Of a DNA stretch of 64,000 nt, positions 53,698 to 63,133 are shown in pieces. The stretch spans positions 124,001 to 188,000 of the forward strand of contig NZ_AXWQ01000005.1 in the NCBI RefSeq assembly GCF_000482745.1, read 5' to 3'. The notes below the pieces were generated by a model. The model worked only from the letters and a program-made list of their open reading frames with translations, was not told where the DNA came from and searched no databases. The DNA comes from Oleidesulfovibrio alaskensis DSM 16109 (GTDB lineage: Bacteria > Desulfobacterota > Desulfovibrionia > Desulfovibrionales > Desulfovibrionaceae). The translations under genes and the position numbers were made by a program. How positions within the stretch are numbered: the stretch's first letter is position 1; every line of letters starts with the position of its first letter.

Positions 53698-54975
53698 TTA
53701 CGCCGGGCAGTAAAGCATGCCGGGAGCCTGCCGCACGCTGCCGGCTATTTCCAGAAGCAGCAGGGCGGCACTTACTCTTCCCGCATCCCAGTCCAGTTCC
53801 CTGCACAGCACATCTATATGAAGCCCGCCCCGACGTGCAAGTACTGCAAGAACCTTCTGCCCGTCAGCATCTGCCGGAGAAGCTGCAGGTTCCGTACCTG
53901 CCGCGCCGCCATCTGCCGGTGCGGCCGCAACTACAGACGGCACATCGGAGTGGCAACATGCACCGGCAGACTGCAGCACGGAGTGTGCCGTATGCGGATG
54001 CATCGGTTCCTGCACGGCGGGTGACGACGGGTTTTCCGCAGCAGCCCTAAGCAGCGGGGCCAGTTCCAGCAGGATGTCCTCCGCACCGCACACGGTACGG
54101 GCCCCCTGCTTTATCAGCTCGTGGCAGCCGGAAGAAGTCTGGGCGGTAATCCTTCCCGGAACGGCGAAAACCTCTCTTCCCTGCTCCAGAGCCAGACGTG
54201 CGGTTATCAGGCTGCCGCTGCGGGCGGCCGCCTCAACAACCAGAATGCCCAGCGACAAACCGCTGATTATTCTGTTACGCACGGGAAAATTTTTGCTTTC
54301 AGGGGGTACTCCCGGAGCAAACTCCGTCACTACCAGCCCCCGGCCCGCAAGAGAAAAAAGCACATCTCTGTTTTCCGGCGGATAAATCTGGTCCGGCCCG
54401 TTGCCCAGCACCGCCACAGAACTGCCTATACCCTCCAGAGCGGCAATATGTGCCTGCCGGTCTATCCCCCTTGCAAGCCCCGACGCAATGGTGATTCCTC
54501 TGCGTGACAGTTCGCGGCTGATGCAAGCTGCCACATCCAGCCCGTAGCGTGAACAACGCCGCGCACCCACCACACCCACCATGGGCGCCGACAGCAGCGA
54601 GGCATCTCCCAGATAATAAAGAAACAGCGGCGGGTCGGGAATCTCTTTCAACCGTTCAGGATAGCGGGGATCGTTCCACAGCAGAATTTTGTAGCCTGCC
54701 TTGCCTACCGCATCCCATTCAGCACGGGCCTGCTCTCTCCAAAGCCCGCGGCGGCATGAATCGGCCCGGGTGGCAGGCACACCGGCAGCAGCCCAGTCCG
54801 CAACATCCATCACGGCAGCATAGGGCGATCCGTACCACGTAAGCAGGCGCTTCCATGTACGGGGACCAATCCCGCAGGAATACCGCAACGCCAGAGAAGC
54901 CCAGAAGTTACGACGTCCGGCTTCGTCCATCCGCTTCAGCGTGTATGCGTCGGGGTGTTCAGATATCGTTTCCAT
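53698..54975 (-). CDS. dprA: DNA processing protein DprA
   Basis: A 425-residue protein that loads RecA on incoming single-stranded DNA. The Rossmann-like DprA core is clear: MVGVVGARRCSRYGLDVA, then SGLARGIDRQAHIAAL, VLGNGPDQIYPPENRDL-like, GLSLGILVVEAAARSGSLIT and EQGREVFAVPG. An N-terminal helical SAM-like domain and a C-terminal winged-helix-like DML1 domain (VLAVLARRGGLHIDVLCREL) flank it, joined by a ~50-residue Ala/Pro-rich linker. Start taken at the ATG at 54975; a TTG at 55029 is possible. Confidence 0.93.
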   Translation of the reverse strand: METISEHPDAYTLKRMDEAGRRNFWASLALRYSCGIGPRTWKRLLTWYGSPYAAVMDVADWAAAGVPATRADSCRRGLWREQARAEWDAVGKAGYKILLWNDPRYPERLKEIPDPPLFLYYLGDASLLSAPMVGVVGARRCSRYGLDVAACISRELSRRGITIASGLARGIDRQAHIAALEGIGSSVAVLGNGPDQIYPPENRDVLFSLAGRGLVVTEFAPGVPPESKNFPVRNRIISGLSLGILVVEAAARSGSLITARLALEQGREVFAVPGRITAQTSSGCHELIKQGARTVCGAEDILLELAPLLRAAAENPSSPAVQEPMHPHTAHSVLQSAGACCHSDVPSVVAAAPADGGAAGTEPAASPADADGQKVLAVLARRGGLHIDVLCRELDWDAGRVSAALLLLEIAGSVRQAPGMLYCPA

Positions 54976-55038
54976 CTGTGCACCCGCACATGAAGAGCCT
55001 CTGCGGCAGGAAGAAGACACGGAAAGCAACCCCTGTTG

Positions 55039-55842
55039 TTACAGCGATTTCAAACGCTTGCGCGCAAGGGCAGCAGGTTCTGAAGCGGAATATTCATCCA
55101 CAAGGGTCTGCAGATAAAAACGGGCATTGCTTTTATCGCCCAGCATTTCGTACGCATAGCCTGTTTTCAACATGGCTGCGGCGGCTTTCTCGTGCTTGGG
55201 ATAATTGCGTACCACCTCTTTAAAGGTAAGAATGGCTTCGGCGTAACGCTTTTCGTGGTAATAGGTTTCACCAAGCCAGTAGGACGCGTTGGGGGCAAGG
55301 CCGCTTTTGGGAAAATCAGCCAGAAAAGCTTCCAGAATGCTGCGGCCGGTCTTCACATCTTCATTCATCACCGCTTTTACACCGGCCTGATAGCGAGCCG
55401 TCTCATCAGCCGGCTGTGAAGCAGGGGCCTTCTTTGCAGAGGCTGCATGCCCTGCGGCCTGTACCGGACTCTGCTGCGGCGCTGCAACAGGAGCAGGCGC
55501 CGATGCAGGTGCAGGTGCAGGTGCCGTTGAGGCGTACTGCTTCGCATTCTCCGCGGCTTTACGGGCTTCAGCATCCGCCTGTGCAGCGGCATTCATGCTG
55601 CCGGTATCTTCCAGCTTCTTTTCCAGACGTTCCAGTCTGTTTTCCAGCGCCTGAAGCCTGCTGCGCATTTCGGCACCGGCAGCGCGGTCTTTTTCCTGCA
55701 TTTCAAGCTGATTCGCTTCCAGATTCTGCAGCCGCCATTCACTGCTGGCGGCAACGGTATCTCCGCCGCGCGGAGCACAGCCAGCCAGTACCGTCGCTGC
55801 CACCACACATAATGCCAATGCCATACTCTGCCGAACGTTCAT
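55039..55842 (-). CDS. cpoB: Cell division coordinator CpoB/YbgF-like lipoprotein
   Basis: A 267-residue periplasmic protein of the Tol-Pal system. The signal sequence ends in a lipobox, LAGC (Cys22), so it may be lipid-anchored, unlike E. coli CpoB. Residues 35-80 form a coiled coil (LQNLEANQLEMQEKD, LQALENRLERLEKKLED), then an Ala/Pro-rich linker, then three TPR-like repeats (YQAGVKAVMNEDVKTGRSIL, ASYWLGETYYHEKRYAEAIL, KTGYAYEMLGDKSNARFYLQ). It starts the minus-strand operon. Confidence 0.92.
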   Translation of the reverse strand: MNVRQSMALALCVVAATVLAGCAPRGGDTVAASSEWRLQNLEANQLEMQEKDRAAGAEMRSRLQALENRLERLEKKLEDTGSMNAAAQADAEARKAAENAKQYASTAPAPAPASAPAPVAAPQQSPVQAAGHAASAKKAPASQPADETARYQAGVKAVMNEDVKTGRSILEAFLADFPKSGLAPNASYWLGETYYHEKRYAEAILTFKEVVRNYPKHEKAAAAMLKTGYAYEMLGDKSNARFYLQTLVDEYSASEPAALARKRLKSL

Positions 55843-56051
55843 TCTAGCGCCTCCGGATACCCGTGAATCTGTACTTGCAATGCATCTGCTTTAAATAGGC
55901 GACATGCGGCTATTAATCAAGACAACCCTTGCAGGACGAACGCTTCTCATACCCCCGAAACTTGCATGAAACGGCTTTTTAAGGCAAAAGACCCATGCCG
56001 CACCCTGCGGCGCGCCAACACGGTGAACGCCACCAAGGAGCCTGTTTCATA

Positions 56052-57005
56052 ATGACCCCGCTTATAACCGACCCGCTTCAGCCGGTGTTTGTGATTGCCG
56101 GAGCCGCCTTCTGCGTATGTCTGATGGCCACCATATGCTCACCTGCACTCACCCTTTTCAGTCAGATACTGGCTTCTGCGCAAAAAAAAGTTTTTTACGA
56201 TAAATTTGCCCGCCAGCTTGCCACCATGGCCACTACGCTGGGGGTTTTGTGCTTCACCACCATGGCCGCAGGCATCCTGCACACCGCACTGGAAGAACCG
56301 GCTTTATTCGAAGGTCCGCTACGCCTGCCGCTCATGGCGGCTCTGGGCACCCTCACTCTGGCGTTCGCGCTGCAGGTCATCTATTCCCTCACATGGAATT
56401 CCCTTAAAAAGAACAAAGCCCTCCACAGGCTTTTCGGGCTGTTTGCCGGTCTGTCCATGTTCACGGCGGTCTTCCTTTCGCTGGGGCTCAAGCGCACAGT
56501 ACTGGCCGCAGGGCTCAGTATTCCTTCCAGCGCTCCCGCGCTGGACACGTTTCTCGCTGTCTACTCCATTCCTGCACAATCTGTTTTCTGGCCCCTGCTT
56601 GCTCAGGCCCTTCTTGCCGGTACCGGGGCAGCGGGCGCGCTGGGACTTTGCTATCTGCTGCTGCGGCGCGAGGCAGACAACTACGGGCGCGATTACTACA
56701 ATTTCAGCACAGCCTACTGTGCCCGCTGTGCGCTGATTCCCTCCCTGCTGCAGACCATACCTGCAGCGCTCCTGCTGTGGATGTCGCAGCCGGTGCTTTC
56801 CCCTTTTGCACTGGAAAATCCTTTTGTGCTGCTGTGGGCGGCAGGCATAGCAATACCCCTGCTGGCCTGCGCGGGGTGGATGATTGTTGCGGTCAGCGCC
56901 GCCCCGCTGCGTCATAAACCGGCCATGATAACAGCGCCTGTGCTGCTGGTGGCAGGTTATGCCGTCCAGATGTTCGCCGCATTGCGTGTTTACGCGCTTA
57001 TCTAG
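56052..57005 (+). CDS. Unassigned multi-pass membrane protein
   Basis: A 317-residue inner-membrane protein with about eight hydrophobic helices and short loops. I do not recognise a family. Conserved-looking soluble segments are few (SAQKKVFYDKFARQLATM, LLLRREADNYGRDYYNF); the arrangement loosely recalls cytochrome-related integral membrane proteins but no heme motif is visible. The ATG at 56052 has AAGGAG 11 bases upstream, a long spacing; an earlier in-frame ATG at 55995 gives a non-hydrophobic start. It is divergent from cpoB and monocistronic, ending in a strong terminator. Confidence 0.8.
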   Translation: MTPLITDPLQPVFVIAGAAFCVCLMATICSPALTLFSQILASAQKKVFYDKFARQLATMATTLGVLCFTTMAAGILHTALEEPALFEGPLRLPLMAALGTLTLAFALQVIYSLTWNSLKKNKALHRLFGLFAGLSMFTAVFLSLGLKRTVLAAGLSIPSSAPALDTFLAVYSIPAQSVFWPLLAQALLAGTGAAGALGLCYLLLRREADNYGRDYYNFSTAYCARCALIPSLLQTIPAALLLWMSQPVLSPFALENPFVLLWAAGIAIPLLACAGWMIVAVSAAPLRHKPAMITAPVLLVAGYAVQMFAALRVYALI

Positions 57006-57020
57006 TCCGGACATTGAAAC

Positions 57021-57063
57021 AACACAAAAGCCGGTGCAGCGTTTGCTCACCGGCTTTTGTGTT
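57021..57063. terminator. Strong bidirectional-looking terminator after the membrane protein gene
   Basis: A 16-bp perfect stem (AACACAAAAGCCGGTG/CACCGGCTTTTGTGTT) with an 11-nt loop; the T-rich side gives termination on the plus strand and the A-rich side on the minus strand. Confidence 0.9.
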
Positions 57064-57360
57064 GCTGAGCATCCCCGTGCGGGCCGCTGCTCAGCTGCAG
57101 ACCATTGCTGCAACGTCCCGCAGGCCATATCTCCCGTGCCGGAGCAGGCCTGCAGCAGGCTCTTTTCAGACGGCACACTGCGGGTGCGCCGCTGCGTGTA
57201 ACCGGTCTTTTTCCCTGCCCGCGTACCCCGCCGCGCTCTTCTGCCCCGTCACGGTAGCCGGAATGCAAAAAACCTATCAGAACAACTTCCGGCAAAACGG
57301 GCTGCCGGCAAAACTAAAGCCGCCCTCCCGGCAGGAGAGCGGCTTGTTTATCCATTTCGG
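57064..57360. other. Non-coding gap before cheA (convergent side)
   Basis: About 300 bp between two terminators with no credible gene. A 7-bp inverted repeat GCTGAGC/GCTCAGC lies at 57064-57070 and 57089-57095. Otherwise I see nothing in it. Confidence 0.5.
57311..57345 (-). terminator. Terminator of the chemotaxis operon
   Basis: On the minus strand a 12-bp stem with one mismatch (AAGCCGCTCTCC/GGAGGGCGGCTT) is followed by TAGTTTT. It lies just after the cheA stop. Confidence 0.8.
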
Positions 57361-60225
57361 TTATACAGCCTTGGATGTGGCCATCAGATATATTTCGTGC
57401 GGATCAAGGATCAGCACAACGCTGCCGTCCCCCATAATGGTGGCGCCGGAAATCCCCCTCAGATCCCCCAGATATTCACCCAGCGGCTTGATGACTATTT
57501 CCTGACGTTCCAGCAGCCTGTCCACCACAAGCCCCAGACGGCGGTCATTATCATGGATGACAACCACAGAAAGCACTTCGTCATCTTCCGTGGTACCTTC
57601 CAGCCCGAGCAACTCGGACAGGGTGACTATGCCGAGCACTTCGCCGCGCAGGGTCACCGCCTTGCGGTTGTTCACATCAGTCAGACGCTCGGCCTCTATC
57701 TTGGTGGTCTCGGACACCGCATCAAGCGGTATGGCGTATGTCTCACCTGAAACATTGACCATAAGTGCATCGATAATTGCCAGCGTGAGCGGCAGGGAAA
57801 GAATGAACCGCGTTCCCTTGCCTATCTCGGACTGGATACTGACACTGCCCTTGAGATTTTTAATGTTGGTGCGCACCACGTCCATGCCCACACCACGACC
57901 GGAAATATCCGTAATGGTCTCTGCAGATGAAAATCCCGGGGCAAAAATCAGCTCCATGGCTTCACGGTCATCCAGAGACTTGGCTTCCTCCGGACTGATG
58001 ATGCCTTTATTCACTGCGACTTCGCGCATTCTTTCAGGGTCAATGCCTTTACCGACATCTTCAATCTCAATGGCGACCGAGTTGCCTTTGTGGTATGCCC
58101 GCAGCCATACCCGCCCTTTAGGACGCTTGCCTTTGGCTATACGGTCTTCTTCGGGTTCAACGCCGTGGTCCATGGCATTACGGATAAGGTGAACCAGCGG
58201 GTCACCGATGACCTCAACCACGCTTTTATCCAGCTCTGTTTCCTCGCCTTCCATGATGAGTTCCACTTCTTTCCCGCTTTTGCGCGAAAGATCGCGTACC
58301 AGTCTGGGAAAACGTGAGAACACAGAAGAAACAGGCACCATGCGCACTTTCATGATGGTGTCCTGCAGGTCATCGGAAATGCGCGCCATGGCATAGGTGG
58401 TTTCAGTCAGATTCTGCGCCACGTCCGCCACGTTCACATCTGTCTCGCCTTCAAGTCTGCGGGCCAGCATAGTGTATCTGTTACGGTTGATTATCAGCTC
58501 ACCGATGAGATTCATCAGGTGATCAAGCTTTTCGTGGTCAACGCGTATGGTGGAAGAGGACTTCCCCTTGTGTACTGCCTGCTGGTCATTGCCGGCCGGA
58601 GGCTGGGCCGCCCCGCCTGCCTGCGGTGCGGCAGCCGGCTTGGCCGGAGCGGCAGGCTTTGGAGCAGCAGGCTTGGGTGCCGGCTTGGCAGAAGGCCGGG
58701 GCGCAGGAGCCGGTTTTGCTGCGGGAGCAACTGCAGGTGCTGCCTTTTCTTTCTGCACGGGCGCCGCGGGGGGGTCTGTTTTTCCGGCCTGTCTGGCGGC
58801 CGGACTGTCGCCCGCCGGTTCTGCCGCATCGTCAGCGCCTGTTGAGGCAGCAGGAGAACTGAGCTGCGTCAGCTGGGCGTCAACCATATCTTTCAGAATG
58901 GCACATTCCTGCTCAAGCAGGTCTGTCATAAGAGAAAAATCAAGATCACTGGAGCGGGCCTGATCAACCAGCTTAGCCGTGCGCTCGGCGTACACCTTTG
59001 TCTCTTCCAGCCCCATGTATCCGCAGGAATTCTGCACGGTGACCAGCGAGCGGAACAAGGCATCCACAAAATCTTTCTGGCTGCTGTCTTTGCTCAGTTC
59101 AGCCAGCGCGATGCGGATACTTTCAAACTGCTGTGAAACCGTATCACGGAAAACATTCAGATCGTCAGGATCAACACCGGGTGCCACAGCGGATGAAGGC
59201 TCCTGCTGTGCAGGAGCGGACTCCTGAGGGGCTTCCGGCTGTGCGGCCGCCTGCTGACCGGCAGGTCGGGCAGGGGCATCGATAATGCCTTCGGTAACCG
59301 CCTTCTGCAGCCTTTCCAGCAGGTCGTCGATGCGCACGGGCGTGGCTACCCCCGTGGTCGCATCAATGCGTTCCACCATGGCGTCAATATAGTCCACGAC
59401 CACAAGCAGCAGATCAACCAGCGCATGCGAAGACGGCATCTCGCCTTTACGCACTTTATTGAGCAGGGTTTCCGCTTCGTGCGTCAGGCTGTTCAACTCG
59501 GCAAAACCGATAATTCCGCTATTACCCTTGAGATTATGAAAATATCTGAACAGGTCGTTAACCAGATCACCTTCCGCATGAGGGTTGGTTTCCAGCTCCA
59601 GCAACCCCGCATTCAGGTTTTCAGATATATCTCTGGCTTCTTCGACAAAATCACGCAGATGCCCTTCACCGAAGGCTGTCAGGGCATAGGGTTCCAGATT
59701 CACAAAGACACGCTCTGCCGCACTCTGTGCAGCAGAAGAATCTGCGCTGTCATCGTCAGACGACGAGTCTTCCTGCTGCTCGCGGGGCTGTTCTTCCTCA
59801 GAAGCAGACGGCGCAGGCGCGGCTATGCCGCCTCCTGCCATAATGGCGTCAATGATTTCAACAATAGACGCTATCTCAACATCGCCTTCCTGCCCGGTAA
59901 CATCCAGATTATCAATCATCTGGCGCAAAGCATCTGTCGCAGACAGAATCACATCCATGATTTCCGAAGAGACAGACATCTCTCCTTTGCGCAGTTCATC
60001 AAGAATATTTTCGGCCTTATGCGCAAGGGAGTTTATTCTGTTCAGCCCCAGAAATCCGGACGCCCCCTTGAGAGAGTGCATGGGCCGGAAAATTTCATTA
60101 AGCAACGAAAGGTTATCGGGAGAATTCTCAAGCTCAAGCAGATTCGGCTCGATAGTCTCCAGATGCTCTTTCGCTTCCAGAATAAAGTCGGCGAATATTT
60201 CCGGATCCATGAAATCCTGACTCAT
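57361..60225 (-). CDS. cheA: Chemotaxis histidine kinase CheA with three Hpt-like domains
   Basis: A 954-residue kinase that passes phosphate to CheY. It has an unusual front end: Hpt1 with His50 (FRPMHSLKGASG), Hpt2 with His230 (FRYFHNLKGNSG) and a third Hpt-like domain around 365-460 in which the His is missing (FRSLVTVQNSCG). A long Ala/Pro-rich linker follows. Then come the dimerisation helix pair (HEKLDHLMNLIGELIINRNR), the ATPase with N box (HLIRNAMDHGVEPEED), DVGKGIDPE and GRGVGMDVV, and a C-terminal CheW-like domain. It is the last gene of the operon; AGAGGT precedes its ATG. Confidence 0.96.
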   Translation of the reverse strand: MSQDFMDPEIFADFILEAKEHLETIEPNLLELENSPDNLSLLNEIFRPMHSLKGASGFLGLNRINSLAHKAENILDELRKGEMSVSSEIMDVILSATDALRQMIDNLDVTGQEGDVEIASIVEIIDAIMAGGGIAAPAPSASEEEQPREQQEDSSSDDDSADSSAAQSAAERVFVNLEPYALTAFGEGHLRDFVEEARDISENLNAGLLELETNPHAEGDLVNDLFRYFHNLKGNSGIIGFAELNSLTHEAETLLNKVRKGEMPSSHALVDLLLVVVDYIDAMVERIDATTGVATPVRIDDLLERLQKAVTEGIIDAPARPAGQQAAAQPEAPQESAPAQQEPSSAVAPGVDPDDLNVFRDTVSQQFESIRIALAELSKDSSQKDFVDALFRSLVTVQNSCGYMGLEETKVYAERTAKLVDQARSSDLDFSLMTDLLEQECAILKDMVDAQLTQLSSPAASTGADDAAEPAGDSPAARQAGKTDPPAAPVQKEKAAPAVAPAAKPAPAPRPSAKPAPKPAAPKPAAPAKPAAAPQAGGAAQPPAGNDQQAVHKGKSSSTIRVDHEKLDHLMNLIGELIINRNRYTMLARRLEGETDVNVADVAQNLTETTYAMARISDDLQDTIMKVRMVPVSSVFSRFPRLVRDLSRKSGKEVELIMEGEETELDKSVVEVIGDPLVHLIRNAMDHGVEPEEDRIAKGKRPKGRVWLRAYHKGNSVAIEIEDVGKGIDPERMREVAVNKGIISPEEAKSLDDREAMELIFAPGFSSAETITDISGRGVGMDVVRTNIKNLKGSVSIQSEIGKGTRFILSLPLTLAIIDALMVNVSGETYAIPLDAVSETTKIEAERLTDVNNRKAVTLRGEVLGIVTLSELLGLEGTTEDDEVLSVVVIHDNDRRLGLVVDRLLERQEIVIKPLGEYLGDLRGISGATIMGDGSVVLILDPHEIYLMATSKAV

Positions 60226-60327
60226 GTCATAACCTCTGTTCTAGTCGCCGTGAAAGGCATATAAATAATCCGCACCAATTGTTGAAACTACTCTGCAACA
60301 GCTGATCGGCACTTTACCATAAAAGCT

Positions 60328-60699
60328 TTAGCCCAGCAGCATTTTGATGTTTTTAACCATCTTGTCAGGCTGGGCAGGTTTAACCATATACAGATTGGCC
60401 CCCAGACTCATACCCATCTGAATATCTTTCTCCTGCCCTTCCGTAGAAAGCACCACAATGGGCAGATCGCGGTATGTGTCCTGCTCACGCACAGTCTTGA
60501 TAAAGGTAAAACCATCCATACGCGGCATATTAACGTCTGAAATGATAAGATCCACAGTTTCTTCGGCAGAATAGAGTTTTTCCAGTCCGTCCAGCCCGTC
60601 TTCCGCCATGGTCACCCTGAAGCCTTCTTTCTTCATAATGAAAGCAACAAGGTTGCGTACTGTTTTGGAGTCATCGACTATCAATATATGTTTACTCAT
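60328..60699 (-). CDS. cheY: CheY-like response regulator
   Basis: A 123-residue single receiver domain. Asp9/Asp10 (IVDD), the phospho-acceptor Asp55 (IISDVNMPRMDG), Ser85-Thr86 and Lys107 (MVKPAQ) are all present, so it should be phosphorylated by the neighbouring CheA. There is no output domain; it may act on the flagellar motor or as a phosphate sink. It lies 11 bp after cheW. Confidence 0.95.
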   Translation of the reverse strand: MSKHILIVDDSKTVRNLVAFIMKKEGFRVTMAEDGLDGLEKLYSAEETVDLIISDVNMPRMDGFTFIKTVREQDTYRDLPIVVLSTEGQEKDIQMGMSLGANLYMVKPAQPDKMVKNIKMLLG

Positions 60700-60710
60700 G
60701 ACGCACTCCT

Positions 60711-61430
60711 TTAACTTTGCAGAACCCGCGCGACAATGCGGTCGACAGAGATGATGCTTACCAGACGCTCGTTCGAATTCATCAGTCCCGAAACAAAATC
60801 GACAGAGGTTCCCAGCCGGGATTCAATGTTCCAGTCAATGGTGCGTTGCGGTACACGGTACATGGTGTGCACTCTGTCTATAATAAGCCCCACCTGCAAT
60901 CCCTTGCGCTTGCAAATGACAATGAAACGGCCGTCGTCTCCTTCTCTGGCGACAATACCCAAAAGATCACGCAGATATACCAGCGGAGTCACCCTGCCGC
61001 GCAGGTTCACCATACCGGCGATAAAACGCGGAGCCGCGGGCAGTTTTGTGGGCTGCATAAAGCGGATCACTTCCTGCACAGCCATAATGGGCACCGTAAA
61101 TTCCTGTTCGCCCAGATAAAAACTGACCATCTGGACTTCTTCCAACGTCTTCAGCTGGTCTTCCAGCTCTTCATGCAGCAGACCGGAAGCCGGCTGTGCA
61201 TCGTGGCCCTGCGTCGCAGGTTCCGCCGCCGGCGCGCTCTGCGGCGGGGCAAGCGTCATCACGGCATCAGGTTCCTGCTCTCTGCCCATCCGTTGCAGCA
61301 CATCCTGTTCATCCATGCCCAGATATTTCTGCATGAATGCACGCTCGGCATCGGTAAAACGGCGGTCTTCCACCTTGCTGTCCGTGCCGAAGTCCTGCTC
61401 CTGAAAGTATTCTTCGGGTGTTTTCACCAT
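60711..61430 (-). CDS. cheW: CheW-like coupling protein with N-terminal extension
   Basis: A 239-residue protein. The last ~145 residues are a CheW domain (VQMVSFYLGEQEFTVPIMAV, then VNLRGRVTPLVYLRDLLGI and a KGLQVGLIIDRVHTMYRVP strand). The first ~95 residues form an acidic, Ala/Pro-containing extension not found in short CheW proteins. It couples receptors to CheA. Its start overlaps the parA stop by 7 nt. Confidence 0.93.
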   Translation of the reverse strand: MVKTPEEYFQEQDFGTDSKVEDRRFTDAERAFMQKYLGMDEQDVLQRMGREQEPDAVMTLAPPQSAPAAEPATQGHDAQPASGLLHEELEDQLKTLEEVQMVSFYLGEQEFTVPIMAVQEVIRFMQPTKLPAAPRFIAGMVNLRGRVTPLVYLRDLLGIVAREGDDGRFIVICKRKGLQVGLIIDRVHTMYRVPQRTIDWNIESRLGTSVDFVSGLMNSNERLVSIISVDRIVARVLQS

Positions 61431-62200
61431 AGTGTCGCAATCTCTTCTGCCAGGGCTTCGTATGCCTTCGCCCCTCTGCTGTTACGGTCGATATCGTAAA
61501 TCACCTTGCCCTGTGCGCTGGCTTCTCTGAACTTGGTATCAATGCCTATGACCGACCTGAACATATTGTCGCCCATTTTACGGCCGATAAGATCAAGCAC
61601 TCTGTTACAGGCCCCCGCCCGCTTGTCGTACATGGTGGCCAGCGCTTTGTACCGCACGGGTTCCGGCATGGCCTTATTGAGCACCCGTACGGTGTCAAAC
61701 AGCAGCTTAAGCCCGTGCAGTGCCAGAAAATCTGTCTGTATGGGAATTATCAGCAGATCAGCTGCCACAATGGCGTTGACCAGCAAAATGCCCACATGCG
61801 GCGGACAGTCCAGCACGATATAATCATAATCGTCCTCCACCGCCTTCAATGCCTGCTGCAGAATGGTTCCTTTTCCTTTTCTGCTCCGCAGATCAACTTC
61901 AAGCTCTGAAAGCCGGATGTGGGCAGGAACCACATCAAAGGGCTGCATTTCATGCCGGTGCCTGATCTGTTTCCACAGCGCTGCGGTATCCTGTCCGTCG
62001 CCTGAAAACAGATCATATGCCGTGCCCACCAGTTCTTCAGGGTAATACCGCAAGTGCACGGAAGCACAGGCATGCGGGTCAAGATCCATTATCAGAACTC
62101 TGTTTCCCCTGTCTGCCAGTGCAGCGGCCAAGGTAAGCGTAGTCGTGGTCTTGCCCACTCCGCCTTTCTGGTTTGCAACTGCCAGCACCCGTGCGCCCAC
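61424..62200 (-). CDS. ParA/Soj-type ATPase in chemotaxis operon
   Basis: A 258-residue deviant Walker ATPase: NQKGGVGKTTTTL at the N-terminus, MDLDPHACAS, and DYIVLDCPPHVGILL as Walker B. ParA-like proteins within che operons (ParC type) position chemotaxis arrays in the cell, and this is the likely role here, inferred from context. The GTG at 62200 has GGGAG seven bases upstream and directly precedes the conserved N-terminus; a longer form from a GTG at 62251 is less likely. No ParB gene is adjacent. Confidence 0.9.
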   Translation of the reverse strand: MGARVLAVANQKGGVGKTTTTLTLAAALADRGNRVLIMDLDPHACASVHLRYYPEELVGTAYDLFSGDGQDTAALWKQIRHRHEMQPFDVVPAHIRLSELEVDLRSRKGKGTILQQALKAVEDDYDYIVLDCPPHVGILLVNAIVAADLLIIPIQTDFLALHGLKLLFDTVRVLNKAMPEPVRYKALATMYDKRAGACNRVLDLIGRKMGDNMFRSVIGIDTKFREASAQGKVIYDIDRNSRGAKAYEALAEEIATLW

Positions 62201-62254
62201 TATATGTCTCCCTGCTTTCGTACTATTCTGACTGGTTCGGCCCGCACGCACGCG

Positions 62255-63133
62255 TTATTCAAGCTTTCTGTATACGATGGCACCCTGATGATGCTCCGGT
62301 TTGAAGGCTCTGGTGATATTATGCAGCGATTCAGAGTGCCCGATAAGCAGATATCCGCCCGGTGTCAGGTTATCATAAAACGAACTGATCACCTGTTTTT
62401 TCATCTCGTCATCAAAATAGATGATCACGTTTCGGCAAAAAACAATCTGCGAGCGCTCCACACGCTTAAGCTGCATCCTGTCGCTCAGGTTTATCTGCCC
62501 GAAATTGACAAGCTTCTTCAGTTCCGGCTTGATCTTAAAATTGCTGCCTTCCTTGATGAAGTATTTCGAAATGATTTCCGGCGGCGTGGTGCGCAATGCA
62601 TACTCGGTGTAAATGCCTCTTCTTGCGGCATGCAGCACGGCTTCGGAAAGATCATTGGCGGTTATTTTAATATCCCACGATGCGATTTCAGACCGCAGGA
62701 TTTCATGCAGAATAATGGCCAGCGTGTAAGGCTCTTCCCCTGTGGAACAGCCGGCAGACCATATGCGCAGCCGCTTCGAGCGGGACGCACGCAGATCGGC
62801 CAGTACGGCGGAAAGAACTTTTTCCTCAAAAACCTTGAGCTGCGGCGGATTACGGAAAAAGCTTGTTTCGTTGGTGGTAACCACTTCAAAAAGTCGTGAA
62901 AGTTCCTGCTTTCTGCCGGCATCGTACCGCAGATAATAAAAATACTCGCCATAGGTCTTCAGATTCAGCTCTTTGAGCCTGTTGGCAAGCCGGTTTTCAA
63001 TCAGATACTTCCTGTTATCCGCAATATAGATGCCGCACTGATCATAGATGAAATCCCGCAACTGCGAAAATTCTTCATCGGTGATCTTCTGCTCTTTACG
63101 TAGCGTGATCGACTTGGAAAACAGTGACGACAT
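62255..63133 (-). CDS. cheR: Chemotaxis methyltransferase CheR
   Basis: A 292-residue SAM-dependent glutamate methyltransferase acting on chemoreceptors. The N-terminal helical domain (FSQLRDFIYDQCGIYIADNR, NRLANRLKELNL) is followed by TNETSFFRNPPQL, SAGCSTGEEPYTLAI (SAM motif), TANDLSEAVLHAARRGIY, FCRNVIIYFDDEMKKQV and GGYLLIGHSESL. All key CheR motifs are intact. Its start directly abuts the stop of the HEAT-repeat gene. Confidence 0.97.
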   Translation of the reverse strand: MSSLFSKSITLRKEQKITDEEFSQLRDFIYDQCGIYIADNRKYLIENRLANRLKELNLKTYGEYFYYLRYDAGRKQELSRLFEVVTTNETSFFRNPPQLKVFEEKVLSAVLADLRASRSKRLRIWSAGCSTGEEPYTLAIILHEILRSEIASWDIKITANDLSEAVLHAARRGIYTEYALRTTPPEIISKYFIKEGSNFKIKPELKKLVNFGQINLSDRMQLKRVERSQIVFCRNVIIYFDDEMKKQVISSFYDNLTPGGYLLIGHSESLHNITRAFKPEHHQGAIVYRKLE

